Shown here: positions 42,232-51,640 of the stretch, one piece after another
How positions within the stretch are numbered: the stretch's first letter is position 1
How the letters are laid out: each line of letters begins with the position of its first letter
From: Fimenecus sp045631225
GTDB taxonomy: Bacteria; Bacillota; Clostridia; Oscillospirales; Acutalibacteraceae
Length of the DNA stretch: 64,000 nucleotides
Assembly (NCBI GenBank): GCA_045631225.1
Contig: JAZQUG010000013.1
Coordinates: forward strand, 1-64,000
Direction: 5' to 3'
Position numbers and translations under genes: made by a program
Notes under the pieces: generated by a model
Database searches by the model: none
Seen by the model: only the letters and a program-made list of their open reading frames with translations
Told to the model about the DNA's origin: nothing

Positions 42232-44838
42232 TTACATAATGATTCTTACCACAAGAATAACAGTATTAACAACATTGCTTACAACATATTTTACTTTTGA
42301 AATAAGATAAGGTTTTGTCCAATCCCATTCAGTAGGTTTAATTATAAGGTCTGTAAGATATGGTGCATCTTCAGCCGGTTCAAGAAATGCCTTTGTTTTC
42401 ATTTTTACAACCATAATATTTCGACACGCTTCACGAAGTGCAGTTCCAAATCCGATTGGGTCATTATAATAAGCCTTTTTCATTTCGATAATATGTGATG
42501 GCATACTAATGAGCCAAAGACCTGTAAGCATTGTGTCGTTTCCGTTATATACACCAACAACAGGGCTCATATAGCCTGAACCGGTCATATTACTTGAATA
42601 GTCTGAAATAACATAACCATCATAACCCCATTCTGTTCTTAAAAGGTCATTAAGGAGTTCAGAACAACCGCCACACCAGTCTGTGCCAAGTCGGTTGTAT
42701 GCTGACATAATTCCATCAGAGCCTGCTTCCTTAACAGGTATTTCAAAAGCTTTGAGGTAAATTTCACGTAATGTCTGTTCATCTGCCCATGTGAAAATAC
42801 CGTTACGATGAGATTCCTGTTCGTTTAAAACAAAGTGCTTGATTGTTGTTATAAGTCCTTTTGATTTAGCACCGGCAACAATATTTGCAGACATTCTACC
42901 GGCAACAATCGGGTCTTCAGAGAAATATTCAAAGTTACGTCCACCCATTGGGTTTCTATGGATGTTTGCACCCGGAGCATACCAGATATCTGTGTTCATA
43001 GCATCAGCTTCAATACCGGCACTTTCACCCATTTTGAATGCCAAAACATCATTCCAGGTACATGCAATTGCAGTAGCACATGGATATGCTGTACCACAAT
43101 CAAAATATGTCTGACCATGAGCACCCTTAACGCAAGATGGACCATCATTATCGTAAGTCATTGGTACTCCGAGTCTGTCGATTCCCTGAGTTTCATAACC
43201 GCTATGTGCTACAAGTGTAATCATTTCGTCAACGGTTAACTGGTCGAGGAATTTGTCCATAAGCTCAGGGTTTTCATAAACATCCTGAAGCATAATTGTT
43301 TCCTCATATTTAACACCTGTTTTTGGTGCTTCTCCCTCTTTTGTTGGTTCAGGAAGTTGGTCAGGATTTAAAATTTTTTCAGTAGCAGTAAGCTGTCTTG
43401 CTTTAGGGTATGTGTTTTCAAAATCATTTCTTGAAAGAATAGTAAAATCGCTGTACGCAAAATCAAAAAGATTTTTAATTTCATTTCCTGAAACATTATC
43501 ATATTTTACTATAACATCTTCTTTGACTGAATATGTGAATGAATCAAGATGTTCACGTACATTTTCACCAAGAATGATTTTATAATCGCCTTTTTCAAGA
43601 ATCCAAGCTTCAAGGTTATCCTTGTCATAAGACATCATATCACTGATTTTAAATTCAACTGTTACTGTTTCACTCTTACCGGGTTCAAGAAGCGAAGTTT
43701 TACCATATCCGCCAAGACATATAGCACTCTTTTCAATTCCACCTTTGTTGTAAGGTGCACTATAATATATCTGAACAGTTTCTTTACCGGCAACATCACC
43801 CGTATTTGTAACTTTAACATCAACACTTATTGTGTCGTCTTTAATGTTATGTGAAACAAGCTCTTTATTGAATGTAGTATATGAAAGTCCATAACCGAAA
43901 GGATACTGAACTTTGTCTTTTGCAAATGTTTCAAAGTAACGATATCCTACATAAATGCCTTCAAGATATTCAACATAATATCCTCCACCATCATATTCGT
44001 ATGTACCAAAGCATTCACTTGATGGGTGGTCTTCAACATTGTATGCTACAGTGTCTGTAAGTTTACCTGATGGATTTACTTCACCTGAAAGCATCTGAGC
44101 AACTGCTCTCATACCGAATTCACCGGGAATCCAAATCATTGCAGCAGCTTTAATGCTGTCATATTCCTCAAGCCAACCCATTTCCATAACATTACCTGTG
44201 TTGAAAAGAACAACAACATTTTCAAATGAAGATGTGACTTTTTCTACAAGCATTTTTTCTTCATCACTAAGACGAAGCACATCTGCAGGAAGGTCTGCTG
44301 TTTCTCTGCTTGTACGGCTTATTACGATAATAGCAGTATCAGAAAAATTAACCGCATTTGTCATAATTTCATCAGTAAGCTTATCACATGGCATTTCTTC
44401 AAGTGAACTTGATGCAAGAACTAACTGGAGAAGATTATTAATAACAGTGTTACTTGTTCTTGGCATTTCGTTTCCGCTGCATTCCTTTTCGTAAAGTGAA
44501 CGAAGCTCAGTATTGTAATTAATGTTGTTTTCGTCAAGTGCTTCATAGAAAGTGACAGGGTCATCAGTTGTAATAGCACCTGAACCTGCACCACCTAAAA
44601 ATGGCACAGCAGAACCTGCACCAAAAACATTTACCTTTTTGCCTTCAAGTGGCAAAACATTGTCTTCATTTTTAAGAAGAACAATACCTTCTTGTTCGAG
44701 TTCAACTGCAACTTGACTTGACATTTCAATTATATCAGCAGGTACGTTTCCGCTGACAGCAAGTGACGTAATTGAAAAACAAGACATCAATAATACAATT
44801 GACATGAAAATTGCAATTGATTTTTTCATCTTTTTCAT
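42232..44838 (-). CDS. Glycoside hydrolase family 3 (beta-glucosidase-like), domain-permuted, secreted
   Basis: 868 aa. ATG at 44838 follows GGGAGG. Signal peptide about 1-27. The GH3 C-terminal domain comes first (EQEGIVLLKNEDNVLPLEGKKVNVFG, about 45-300), with FGYGLSYTTF and a fibronectin-III-like domain (about 315-430). The GH3 catalytic barrel comes last (about 510-815), with NIHRNPMGGRNFEYFSEDP, TTIKHFVLNEQESHRNG and nucleophile D746 in GYVISDYSSN. This order is the reverse of most GH3 enzymes but is known from some Ruminococcus beta-glucosidases. The C-terminal 25 residues are hydrophobic and may anchor the protein. It has its own transcription unit. Confidence 0.92.
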   Translation of the reverse strand: MKKMKKSIAIFMSIVLLMSCFSITSLAVSGNVPADIIEMSSQVAVELEQEGIVLLKNEDNVLPLEGKKVNVFGAGSAVPFLGGAGSGAITTDDPVTFYEALDENNINYNTELRSLYEKECSGNEMPRTSNTVINNLLQLVLASSSLEEMPCDKLTDEIMTNAVNFSDTAIIVISRTSRETADLPADVLRLSDEEKMLVEKVTSSFENVVVLFNTGNVMEMGWLEEYDSIKAAAMIWIPGEFGMRAVAQMLSGEVNPSGKLTDTVAYNVEDHPSSECFGTYEYDGGGYYVEYLEGIYVGYRYFETFAKDKVQYPFGYGLSYTTFNKELVSHNIKDDTISVDVKVTNTGDVAGKETVQIYYSAPYNKGGIEKSAICLGGYGKTSLLEPGKSETVTVEFKISDMMSYDKDNLEAWILEKGDYKIILGENVREHLDSFTYSVKEDVIVKYDNVSGNEIKNLFDFAYSDFTILSRNDFENTYPKARQLTATEKILNPDQLPEPTKEGEAPKTGVKYEETIMLQDVYENPELMDKFLDQLTVDEMITLVAHSGYETQGIDRLGVPMTYDNDGPSCVKGAHGQTYFDCGTAYPCATAIACTWNDVLAFKMGESAGIEADAMNTDIWYAPGANIHRNPMGGRNFEYFSEDPIVAGRMSANIVAGAKSKGLITTIKHFVLNEQESHRNGIFTWADEQTLREIYLKAFEIPVKEAGSDGIMSAYNRLGTDWCGGCSELLNDLLRTEWGYDGYVISDYSSNMTGSGYMSPVVGVYNGNDTMLTGLWLISMPSHIIEMKKAYYNDPIGFGTALREACRNIMVVKMKTKAFLEPAEDAPYLTDLIIKPTEWDWTKPYLISKVKYVVSNVVNTVILVVRIIM

Positions 44839-44957
44839 AATAAAAACCTCCCATTGGTTTATTAAGCAACATTATATAGTATTATATAATTAAATACAAT
44901 AAGAAATAAGATAATATACACTAAATGTATAAATGATTATCATTTTTATAGGTAAAA

Positions 44958-44992
44958 GAAAAACTGACCATGCCGTAAGCAAAGTCAGTTTC
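44958..44992 (-). terminator. Terminator of the rubredoxin-fusion gene
   Basis: Stem AAACTGAC/GTCAGTTT (44961-44968 with 44984-44991), followed on the minus strand by a T-rich run. Confidence 0.75.
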
Positions 44993-45014
44993 TATTTTTA
45001 TATATAATTTTCAA

Positions 45015-45623
45015 TTATTTTATTGGCTCAAAATCTTCTGCACCGTGTTTGCAAAGTGGACAAACAAAATCTTCAGGTAATTCATCACCTTCATAAACAT
45101 ATCCACATATTTTACATACATATCCTTTTTTCTTAGGTGCTTCCGGTTTTGGTTTAATATTATCAAAATAGTATTGATATGTTGCTGATGGTACATCAGA
45201 TAATGTTTCTGATTCAGTTACATCGGAAATAAATAAAATATGACTTCCGCAATCTATCATATCAGTAACTGTACAAGAAATGTATGCGTTTGTCTGTTCG
45301 CATATGAAAAAAGTACCGTTTTCAGTTCTGTAATGGTCATTATAACCTGCAAATTTATCTGTATCCTTGCCACTTGCAAAACCAAAACGCTTTATCATAT
45401 CAAAGGTTGCATCCTGAGAAAGAATTGAAACAGTGAATTTTTTTGTTCTTTCAATCATTCCACAAGTATAGTTGTTTTTATTTACTGCAATTGTAATTCT
45501 TTTTGGATTGTCTGTAACCTGAGTTGCAGTATTTATAATACAACCATTGTCTTTTCCGTTTTCAGTGGCAGTAAGTATAAATAAACCGTAACTTAACTTA
45601 AACATAGCTTCATTTCTTATCAT
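45015..45623 (-). CDS. Flavin reductase-rubredoxin fusion (high-molecular-weight rubredoxin type)
   Basis: 202 aa. ATG at 45623 (MIRNEAMFKLSYGLFIL) follows AAGGAG. Residues about 1-145 are a flavoredoxin/flavin-reductase domain (GCIINTATQVTDNPKRITIAVNK). A Pro/Lys linker leads to a C-terminal rubredoxin (about 155-202) with both iron Cys pairs, YVCKICGYVYEG and FVCPLCKHG. In Moorella-like anaerobes such proteins pass electrons to flavo-diiron oxygen or NO reductases; that role here is inferred. Single-gene unit. Confidence 0.9.
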   Translation of the reverse strand: MIRNEAMFKLSYGLFILTATENGKDNGCIINTATQVTDNPKRITIAVNKNNYTCGMIERTKKFTVSILSQDATFDMIKRFGFASGKDTDKFAGYNDHYRTENGTFFICEQTNAYISCTVTDMIDCGSHILFISDVTESETLSDVPSATYQYYFDNIKPKPEAPKKKGYVCKICGYVYEGDELPEDFVCPLCKHGAEDFEPIK

Positions 45624-45713
45624 TAAAATCAACTCCTTTTTCAAGATTATATCACATTTACAATAAAATGTACAATGTTATTTATTTAACACTGTGACAA
45701 ATTTGTATTTTAA

Positions 45714-45742
45714 TTGACAAAAGTCTCTAAATATGGTATCTT
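45714..45742 (+). promoter_or_regulatory. Promoter of the NhaC-like gene
   Basis: TTGACA at 45714-45719 and TATCTT at 45737-45742 with a 17-bp spacer. Confidence 0.65.
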
Positions 45743-45807
45743 TTTTATGTATTTATTGTATGTTGTATATTGATTTTTATTCAATATACTAAAAAGGAGA
45801 TGTAAAA

Positions 45808-47598
45808 ATGAAAAGAAGGTTCAGTATTAAAACCACAGTTGCTATAGCAATTTCAGTTTTACTTATTGCAAGTATGGCTATTTTTGCTTTCGCAAGTGAT
45901 GGTGATGCTGCAACAGCAAAAATGATTGATTGTTCTTCTTGTGAGGGTGCAGGCTATCTTTCAGCTTGTGAAAATTGTGAGGGAACAAATATCGTATGTT
46001 CAGACTGTTCTACAAGTGCTAATGTATGTGGTGATTGTAGTGGTTCTGGTCAGGTTGAAGCACCAACAAGATTCTATTCAAGTATCTGGTCATTACTTCC
46101 ACCTGTAATTGCTATTGCTTTGGCTCTTATCACTAAAGAGGTATATTCATCACTTTTCATCGGTATTGTAGTTGGTGGTTTGCTTTATGCTGAAGGAAAT
46201 TTCGAAGGCACCATTACTCACGTGTTCAGCGATGGTTTTGTAGCAAATATTGCTGACTCATACAATATGGGTATTATTATATTCCTTATCATTCTTGGTG
46301 CTATGGTTTCAATGATGAACAAAGCAGGTGGTTCAGCTGCGTTTGGCCGTTGGGCAAAAACACATATCAAATCAAGAGTTGGTGCACAGCTTGCAACAGT
46401 TCTCTTTGGTTGTATGATTTTTATTGACGACTACTTTAACTGTCTTACAGTAGGTTCAGTTATGAGACCTGTTACAGATAGCCATAAAGTATCTCGTGCA
46501 AAACTTGCATATCTTATCGATGCAACAGCAGCACCTATTTGTATTATTGCTCCTGTTTCTTCATGGGCAGCAGCAGTTGCAGGTTTCGTTGCTGAGGAAG
46601 AGGTAAGTGGTTTCCAGCTTTTCCTCAGTGCTATTCCATATAACTTCTATGCACTTCTTACTATCGTAATGATGGTTGCAATCACAATCATGAAGTTTGA
46701 TTACGGTAAGATGAGAGTTCATGAAGCAAATGCATTAAATGGTGATTTATTTACAAGTGATGCTGAATCCTTCAAAGATTCTGCTGATAATTCAAATGCA
46801 AATCCAAAGGGTAAGGTTATTGACCTTATTATTCCTGTTGTAACACTTATAGTTTCTTGTGTTATCGGTTTGATTTATTCAGGTGGATTCTTTGATTCAG
46901 AAAGTGGCGCATTCCACAATGTTGTTGAAGCTTTCTCATGTGCTGATGCATCTGTTGGTCTTCTCTACGGTTCATTTATCACACTTATTCTTTCAGTAGC
47001 ATACTTTATGATTCGTCGTGTTATTTCATTTAAGGATTGTATGGATTCAATTCCTGAAGGCTTTAAGGCAATGGTTCCTGCTATTATGATTCTTGCTTGT
47101 GCATGGACTCTTAAGGCAATGACAGACAGCCTTGGTGCAAAAGCATTTATCGCTGGTATTGTTGAATCAACAGCAGGTAGCTTTGCAAACTTCCTTCCTG
47201 CAGTAATTTTCCTTATTGCAGTTGGTCTTTCATTTGCAACAGGTACATCATGGGGTACATTTGGTATTCTTATTCCACTTGTTCTCAGTGTATTCCCATA
47301 CAGCAGTGGTCCGATTTCAATTATTGCAATTTCTGCTTGTATGGCTGGTGCTGTTTGCGGTGACCACTGTTCACCAATTTCAGACACAACAATTATGGCA
47401 AGTGCAGGTAGCCAGAGTAACCACATTAACCACGTTTCAACTCAGTTGCCATACGCATTAACAGTTGCAGGTGTTTCATTTGTAACATATGTTATTGCAG
47501 GATTTGTGCAGAAGGCATATATTGCTCTTCCAATCGGTATTCTTCTTATGCTTGGTACACTTATTGTTATCAAAGCAGCTTCAAAGAAAAAGGCATAA
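45808..47598 (+). CDS. NhaC-family Na+/H+ antiporter with N-terminal cysteine-rich domain
   Basis: 596 aa. AAAAAGGAG precedes the ATG. Residues 7-30 form a hydrophobic segment ending FAFAS, read as a signal or first helix. Residues 41-82 carry four CxxC pairs (C42/45, 54/57, 64/67, 74/77), several as CxxCxG, like a DnaJ-type zinc module. From about residue 93 (WSLLPPVIAIALALITKEVY) the NhaC transporter begins, with some 11-12 helices, GCMIFIDDYFNCLTVGSVMRPV and SFATGTSWGTFGILIPL. Ordinary NhaC proteins lack the Cys-rich part. The module is predicted outside the membrane if the first segment is a signal. Substrate may be Na+ or an organic acid or amine. Confidence 0.88.
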   Translation: MKRRFSIKTTVAIAISVLLIASMAIFAFASDGDAATAKMIDCSSCEGAGYLSACENCEGTNIVCSDCSTSANVCGDCSGSGQVEAPTRFYSSIWSLLPPVIAIALALITKEVYSSLFIGIVVGGLLYAEGNFEGTITHVFSDGFVANIADSYNMGIIIFLIILGAMVSMMNKAGGSAAFGRWAKTHIKSRVGAQLATVLFGCMIFIDDYFNCLTVGSVMRPVTDSHKVSRAKLAYLIDATAAPICIIAPVSSWAAAVAGFVAEEEVSGFQLFLSAIPYNFYALLTIVMMVAITIMKFDYGKMRVHEANALNGDLFTSDAESFKDSADNSNANPKGKVIDLIIPVVTLIVSCVIGLIYSGGFFDSESGAFHNVVEAFSCADASVGLLYGSFITLILSVAYFMIRRVISFKDCMDSIPEGFKAMVPAIMILACAWTLKAMTDSLGAKAFIAGIVESTAGSFANFLPAVIFLIAVGLSFATGTSWGTFGILIPLVLSVFPYSSGPISIIAISACMAGAVCGDHCSPISDTTIMASAGSQSNHINHVSTQLPYALTVAGVSFVTYVIAGFVQKAYIALPIGILLMLGTLIVIKAASKKKA

Positions 47599-47617
47599 AC
47601 ACTTACTTATAAATGAA

Positions 47618-47655
47618 AATCCCCTTGTCCGATTAGGATAAGGGGATTTTTTTAT
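47618..47655 (+). terminator. Terminator of the NhaC-like gene
   Basis: Stem AATCCCCTTGTCC/GGATAAGGGGATT (47618-47630 with 47636-47648), two mismatches near the loop, followed by a T run. It may also serve nadE from the other side. Confidence 0.85.
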
Positions 47656-47660
47656 ATGTT

Positions 47661-49400
47661 TTAGAATTTTAACCATTCATCAGAAAAAGCATCTGAAGGC
47701 ATTGACCAGGCTCCACGAGGTGAAAGTGATACTGTTCCCACAGCAGGACCATCAGGCATACATGAACGCTTGAATTGGTTGTTAAAGAATCTTCTTATAA
47801 AAATTGTAAGCCACTTTCTCAAATCTTCTTCAGTATATTTTTCATTGAAATTATTAATTGCCATTTCAAGTAATTCTTCAGGTGATTTATTGTGACGAAC
47901 AAAATAATATATGAAAAAGTCGTGAACCTCATAAGGACCAAGCGTAGTTTCGGTTTTTTGCTCCATTTTACCGTTTTTGTCCGGTGGGAGTAGTTCGGGG
48001 CTTATTGGGGTGTTAAGTACGCTGTAGAGCGTTTTAGAGACATTTTCATCACTCTTGTCAGCAACATATTTAACAAGATGCTTCATAAGTGTTTTTGGAA
48101 CAGATGCATTTACACCATACATACTCATATGGTCACCGTTATATGTGCACCAACCAAGTGCCAATTCACTTAAATCGCCTGTGCCAACAACAATAGCACC
48201 AATTTTATTTGCATAGTCCATAAGAATTTGTGTTCGTTCTCTTGCCTGAGTATTTTCATAGGTAACATCGTGAACGTCAACATCATGGCCAATGTCTTTA
48301 AAATGCTGTAAACTTGCTTCTTTAACGTTAATTTCCTTGAGTGTTGCTCCAATAAGTTTTACAAGATTACAAGCATTTGTGTATGTTAAATCAGTTGTAC
48401 CGAATCCGGGCATTGTTATGCAAATAAGATTTTCAATTGGAAGGTGAAGCTTTTTTAATGTTTCAACAGCAACAAGTAATGCATGTGTTGAATCAAGTCC
48501 GCCTGAAATACCGAGAACAAGTTTTTTACAATGAATATGAATCATTCTCTTTGCAAGACCGGTGCTTTGTATTTTAAGTATTTCATCACATCTTTTTGAA
48601 AGTTCTTTATAATCTGATGGTATAAATGGATTTCCACCAAGTTTTTCAATAACTTCTTTTTTTAATACAATAGAGGAGTTGTTTTTTGATTCAGGAATAT
48701 CAATTTCACTTATAATAACTTCATTTTCAAATGAAAATCTGTTGCCCTCTGAAATAATCTTACCATTTACTGCATGAACACATTCACCCGAATATACATA
48801 ATCAGTTGATGATTCATAAGGACCTGCAGACGATGAAACATATGCACAGTTTCTGTTTAATGTATATGTTTTAATAAAGTGTTTATGGTTTTCATATTTA
48901 GTCACAAGAGCAGGTGAGGCACAAATATTAATAATCAAGTCGGATGTGTAGCTTCCTTTATAAAAGTCATCTCCGATAACCATATCAAAAGTGGATTTAT
49001 CATTCTTTATTTTATAACCTGATGAAAACCATCTTAATTCAGTTGTTGAAAGATTTTTTTTCGATATGATTTCAATAATTTCACCACGGAAAATATGAAT
49101 AGCACAATTATAAAGGGTATTATTGTCTTTAATCGGAGAACCAAAAATAATATGTGAAGGGTAATTTTTTGAATAATCAATTATCTTTTTTATACTATTT
49201 TCACAAACATCAATTAATGTGTTATGGAAGAACAAATCACCACAGGAACATCCCGAAATGCAAAGCTCAGGAAATGCAATAATATCAATATTATCCTTAT
49301 TTAAACTATCAAGTATATTGATTATTTCTTCACAGTTTTTTGTTGGATTACCAACATACAATTTAGGTGAAACAGATGCAATCTTCTTTTTTGAACACAT
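47661..49400 (-). CDS. nadE: Glutamine-dependent NAD+ synthase
   Basis: 579 aa. AGGAG precedes the ATG. The N-terminal nitrilase-type glutaminase domain (about 5-240) has IIAFPELCISGCSCGDLFFH and a Cys-containing NICASPA strand. The C-terminal synthetase domain has the ATP motif LGISGGLDSTHALL and VVGTGDLSELALGWCTYNGDHMSMYGVNAS. It converts deamido-NAD to NAD with ammonia from glutamine. Somewhat shorter than the usual ~640 aa form, but both active sites look complete. Confidence 0.95.
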   Translation of the reverse strand: MCSKKKIASVSPKLYVGNPTKNCEEIINILDSLNKDNIDIIAFPELCISGCSCGDLFFHNTLIDVCENSIKKIIDYSKNYPSHIIFGSPIKDNNTLYNCAIHIFRGEIIEIISKKNLSTTELRWFSSGYKIKNDKSTFDMVIGDDFYKGSYTSDLIINICASPALVTKYENHKHFIKTYTLNRNCAYVSSSAGPYESSTDYVYSGECVHAVNGKIISEGNRFSFENEVIISEIDIPESKNNSSIVLKKEVIEKLGGNPFIPSDYKELSKRCDEILKIQSTGLAKRMIHIHCKKLVLGISGGLDSTHALLVAVETLKKLHLPIENLICITMPGFGTTDLTYTNACNLVKLIGATLKEINVKEASLQHFKDIGHDVDVHDVTYENTQARERTQILMDYANKIGAIVVGTGDLSELALGWCTYNGDHMSMYGVNASVPKTLMKHLVKYVADKSDENVSKTLYSVLNTPISPELLPPDKNGKMEQKTETTLGPYEVHDFFIYYFVRHNKSPEELLEMAINNFNEKYTEEDLRKWLTIFIRRFFNNQFKRSCMPDGPAVGTVSLSPRGAWSMPSDAFSDEWLKF

Positions 49401-49465
49401 AATAAATCTCCTAATATATAATTATTCTTTTGTTATTATATAGCAAAAGAATAATTTAATCAACA

Positions 49466-49496
49466 AAAATCAAAGGGTTATCATATGATAACCCTT
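49466..49496 (-). terminator. Terminator downstream of the liv/cytidylate-kinase-like unit
   Basis: Perfect 10-bp stem AAGGGTTATC/GATAACCCTT with loop ATAT; on the minus strand a T-rich stretch follows. Confidence 0.82.
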
Positions 49497-49503
49497 AAAT
49501 TAA

Positions 49504-50133
49504 TTATTTTTTTACATTTTTTAAAACTTCGATATAAGCCTTGATTGCTTCAACACAACCGTCAAAGCCTAAATCAGCGCTGTTGAGACACAAGTCATAG
49601 TTTCTTGCATTATCCCAATCACGGCATGTGTAGTAATGATAAAACTCACTACGGTGTTTATCGATTTTACGAATCTTTTTGTCAGCATCTTTTTCGTTTA
49701 ATGCAAACATATCCATAATTGTTTCAACACAAACATCGTGAGGTGCCCAGATAAATACTTTTATAACATTATTGTAATCTTTTAAAATGTAATCAGCACA
49801 ACGTCCGATAATAATGCAAGACTCTTTTTCGGCAAGTGACTTGATAATCTTAGCCTGATAGTTGAAAAGATTTTCCTTTGAAGTGAATTTGCTGTCTTCA
49901 GGTGGTATAATGCTACCTGTGTACTGTTTTGTTGATGAATCGAATAAACCAAGACTTACTTCTTCATCGTGCTTCTGGAAAAGACCAAGATTTATACCAC
50001 TGTCATCAGATGCCATATAGAGAATTTCGCGGTCATAATAGGGGATATTAAGCTCCTTTGAAAGCATTTTGCCAATTGTTCTACCGCCACTGCCATAACC
50101 ACGTGCAATAGTAATAACGATTTTTTTATCCAT
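49504..50133 (-). CDS. Cytidylate-kinase-like P-loop protein
   Basis: 209 aa. ATG at 50133 follows AAAGGTGG. It belongs to the cytidylate_kin2 group: MDKKIVITIARGYGSGGRTIGKMLSKELNIPYYDREIL, CIIIGRCADYILKDYNNVIKVFIWA and DKHRSEFYHYYTCRDWDNARNYDLCLNSADLG. The glycine-rich loop is GYGSGGRTI rather than GxxGxGKS/T, as is typical of this group. True cmk is encoded at 28881, so this paralogue may have another substrate. It follows livF by 22 bp and is probably in that operon. Confidence 0.86.
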   Translation of the reverse strand: MDKKIVITIARGYGSGGRTIGKMLSKELNIPYYDREILYMASDDSGINLGLFQKHDEEVSLGLFDSSTKQYTGSIIPPEDSKFTSKENLFNYQAKIIKSLAEKESCIIIGRCADYILKDYNNVIKVFIWAPHDVCVETIMDMFALNEKDADKKIRKIDKHRSEFYHYYTCRDWDNARNYDLCLNSADLGFDGCVEAIKAYIEVLKNVKK

Positions 50134-50155
50134 TGATTTGACCACCTTTCAAGGT

Positions 50156-50869
50156 TTATTCACTAAGATATGCTTTTTTAACGGATTCATCATTCATAAG
50201 GTCTTTTGCATCACCAGAAAGAACGATGTTACCTGTTTCAAGAACATAAGCTCTATCAGCAATAGAAAGTGCTTTTTTAGCGTTCTGTTCAACAAGAAGA
50301 ACAGTTGTACCATTAGCATTGATAGCTTTGATAATTTCAAAAATTTCAGAAACAAGAAGGGGAGAAAGACCCATTGATGGTTCATCCATCAAAACAAAAT
50401 CAGGCTTTGACATAAGTGCTCTACCCATAGCGAGCATTTGCTGCTCACCACCGGAGAGTGTGCCTGCAATCTGGTTTTTTCTTTCTTCAAGTCGTGGAAA
50501 ACGCTCGTAAACATATTTTAAAGTTTTTTCAATTTCGTCTTTATCCTTACGAGTAAATGCTCCTAATTTTATGTTATCAAGAACAGAAAGCTGTTGGAAA
50601 ATTCTTCTACCTTCAGGAACATGAGCCATACCCATTGAAACAATTTTATGAGCAGGAGTTTTTGTAATATCCTGGTCATGAAATAAGATTTTACCTGTTT
50701 TTGGTTTTAAAAGACCTGTAACAGTGTGGAGAATAGTTGTTTTACCTGCACCGTTTGCACCGATAAGAGCAACAATTTCACCTTTATTTACTTCAAAAGA
50801 AACACCTTTTAAAGCTTTAATCATACCGTAATATACTTCTATATTATCGACTTTTAAAAGTGGTGCCAT
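50156..50869 (-). CDS. livF: Branched-chain amino-acid ABC transporter ATP-binding protein LivF
   Basis: 237 aa. AAGGAGG precedes the ATG. Walker A GANGAGKTT, GLLKPKTGKI, signature LSGGEQQML, Walker B LMDEPSMGLSP and switch LVEQNAKKAL are the LivF pattern. It forms the ATPase pair with LivG. Fifth gene of the livJHMGF set. Confidence 0.96.
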   Translation of the reverse strand: MAPLLKVDNIEVYYGMIKALKGVSFEVNKGEIVALIGANGAGKTTILHTVTGLLKPKTGKILFHDQDITKTPAHKIVSMGMAHVPEGRRIFQQLSVLDNIKLGAFTRKDKDEIEKTLKYVYERFPRLEERKNQIAGTLSGGEQQMLAMGRALMSKPDFVLMDEPSMGLSPLLVSEIFEIIKAINANGTTVLLVEQNAKKALSIADRAYVLETGNIVLSGDAKDLMNDESVKKAYLSE

Positions 50870-50881
50870 TTCTATTCCTCC

Positions 50882-51640
50882 TTAATCACCTAAATATGCC
50901 TTAATAACTTCAGGGTTATTTAGAACATCACTTGTTTTACCTTGTGCAAGTTCCTGTCCAAAATTGAGAACAGATACTTCTTCGCAAATACCACTGACAA
51001 GTTTCATATCGTGCTCAATAAGAAGAACTGTCATATCGAATTTATCACGTACAAAACGAATTGTATCCATAAGCTCCTGTGTTTCACTCGGATTCATACC
51101 TGCAGCAGGTTCGTCAAGAAGTAAGAGCTTTGGATTAGTAGCAAGAGCACGTGCAATTTCAAGCTTTCTCTGTTTACCGTACGGAAGATTATCTGCTAAA
51201 GTTGAAGCTTCTTCTTCAAGTCCGAAAACTTTAAGAAGTTCCATAGCTTTTTCATCCATTTTCTTTTCTGTTTTAAAATACTTTGGCAGACGAAGAATAC
51301 CTTCAAGAGTACTGTATTTATGAAGATTATGGAAACCGGCTTTAACATTATCAAGAACACTTAATTCTTTGAAAAGTCTGATATTCTGGAATGTTCTTGC
51401 TATACCACAACGGTTAATTTCAATTGTACTCTTTCCTGTGATATTCTGTCCATCAAGGATTACTGCACCTGATGTCGGCTTATAAACGCCTGTTAAAAGA
51501 TTAAATACAGTTGTTTTACCTGCACCATTAGGGCCGATAAGTCCGTAGAGCTGACCTTTTTCAATTTTAACATTGAATTCATCAACAGCACGAAGACCAC
51601 CGAAAGAAATTGAGAGATTTTTCACTTCAAGAATAGCCAT
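50882..51640 (-). CDS. livG: Branched-chain amino-acid ABC transporter ATP-binding protein LivG
   Basis: 252 aa. Walker A GPNGAGKTT, family segment RCGIARTFQNIRLF, degenerate signature LPYGKQRKLEIARAL, Walker B LLDEPAAGMNPSE and LIEHDMKLV. It overlaps livM by one base and lies 12 bp before livF. Confidence 0.96.
   Translation of the reverse strand: MAILEVKNLSISFGGLRAVDEFNVKIEKGQLYGLIGPNGAGKTTVFNLLTGVYKPTSGAVILDGQNITGKSTIEINRCGIARTFQNIRLFKELSVLDNVKAGFHNLHKYSTLEGILRLPKYFKTEKKMDEKAMELLKVFGLEEEASTLADNLPYGKQRKLEIARALATNPKLLLLDEPAAGMNPSETQELMDTIRFVRDKFDMTVLLIEHDMKLVSGICEEVSVLNFGQELAQGKTSDVLNNPEVIKAYLGD

Noticed and set aside
46965..47426. Antisense ORF of 153 codons within the NhaC gene
   Set aside because: It is complementary to transmembrane helices of the antiporter and shows no start signals of its own.
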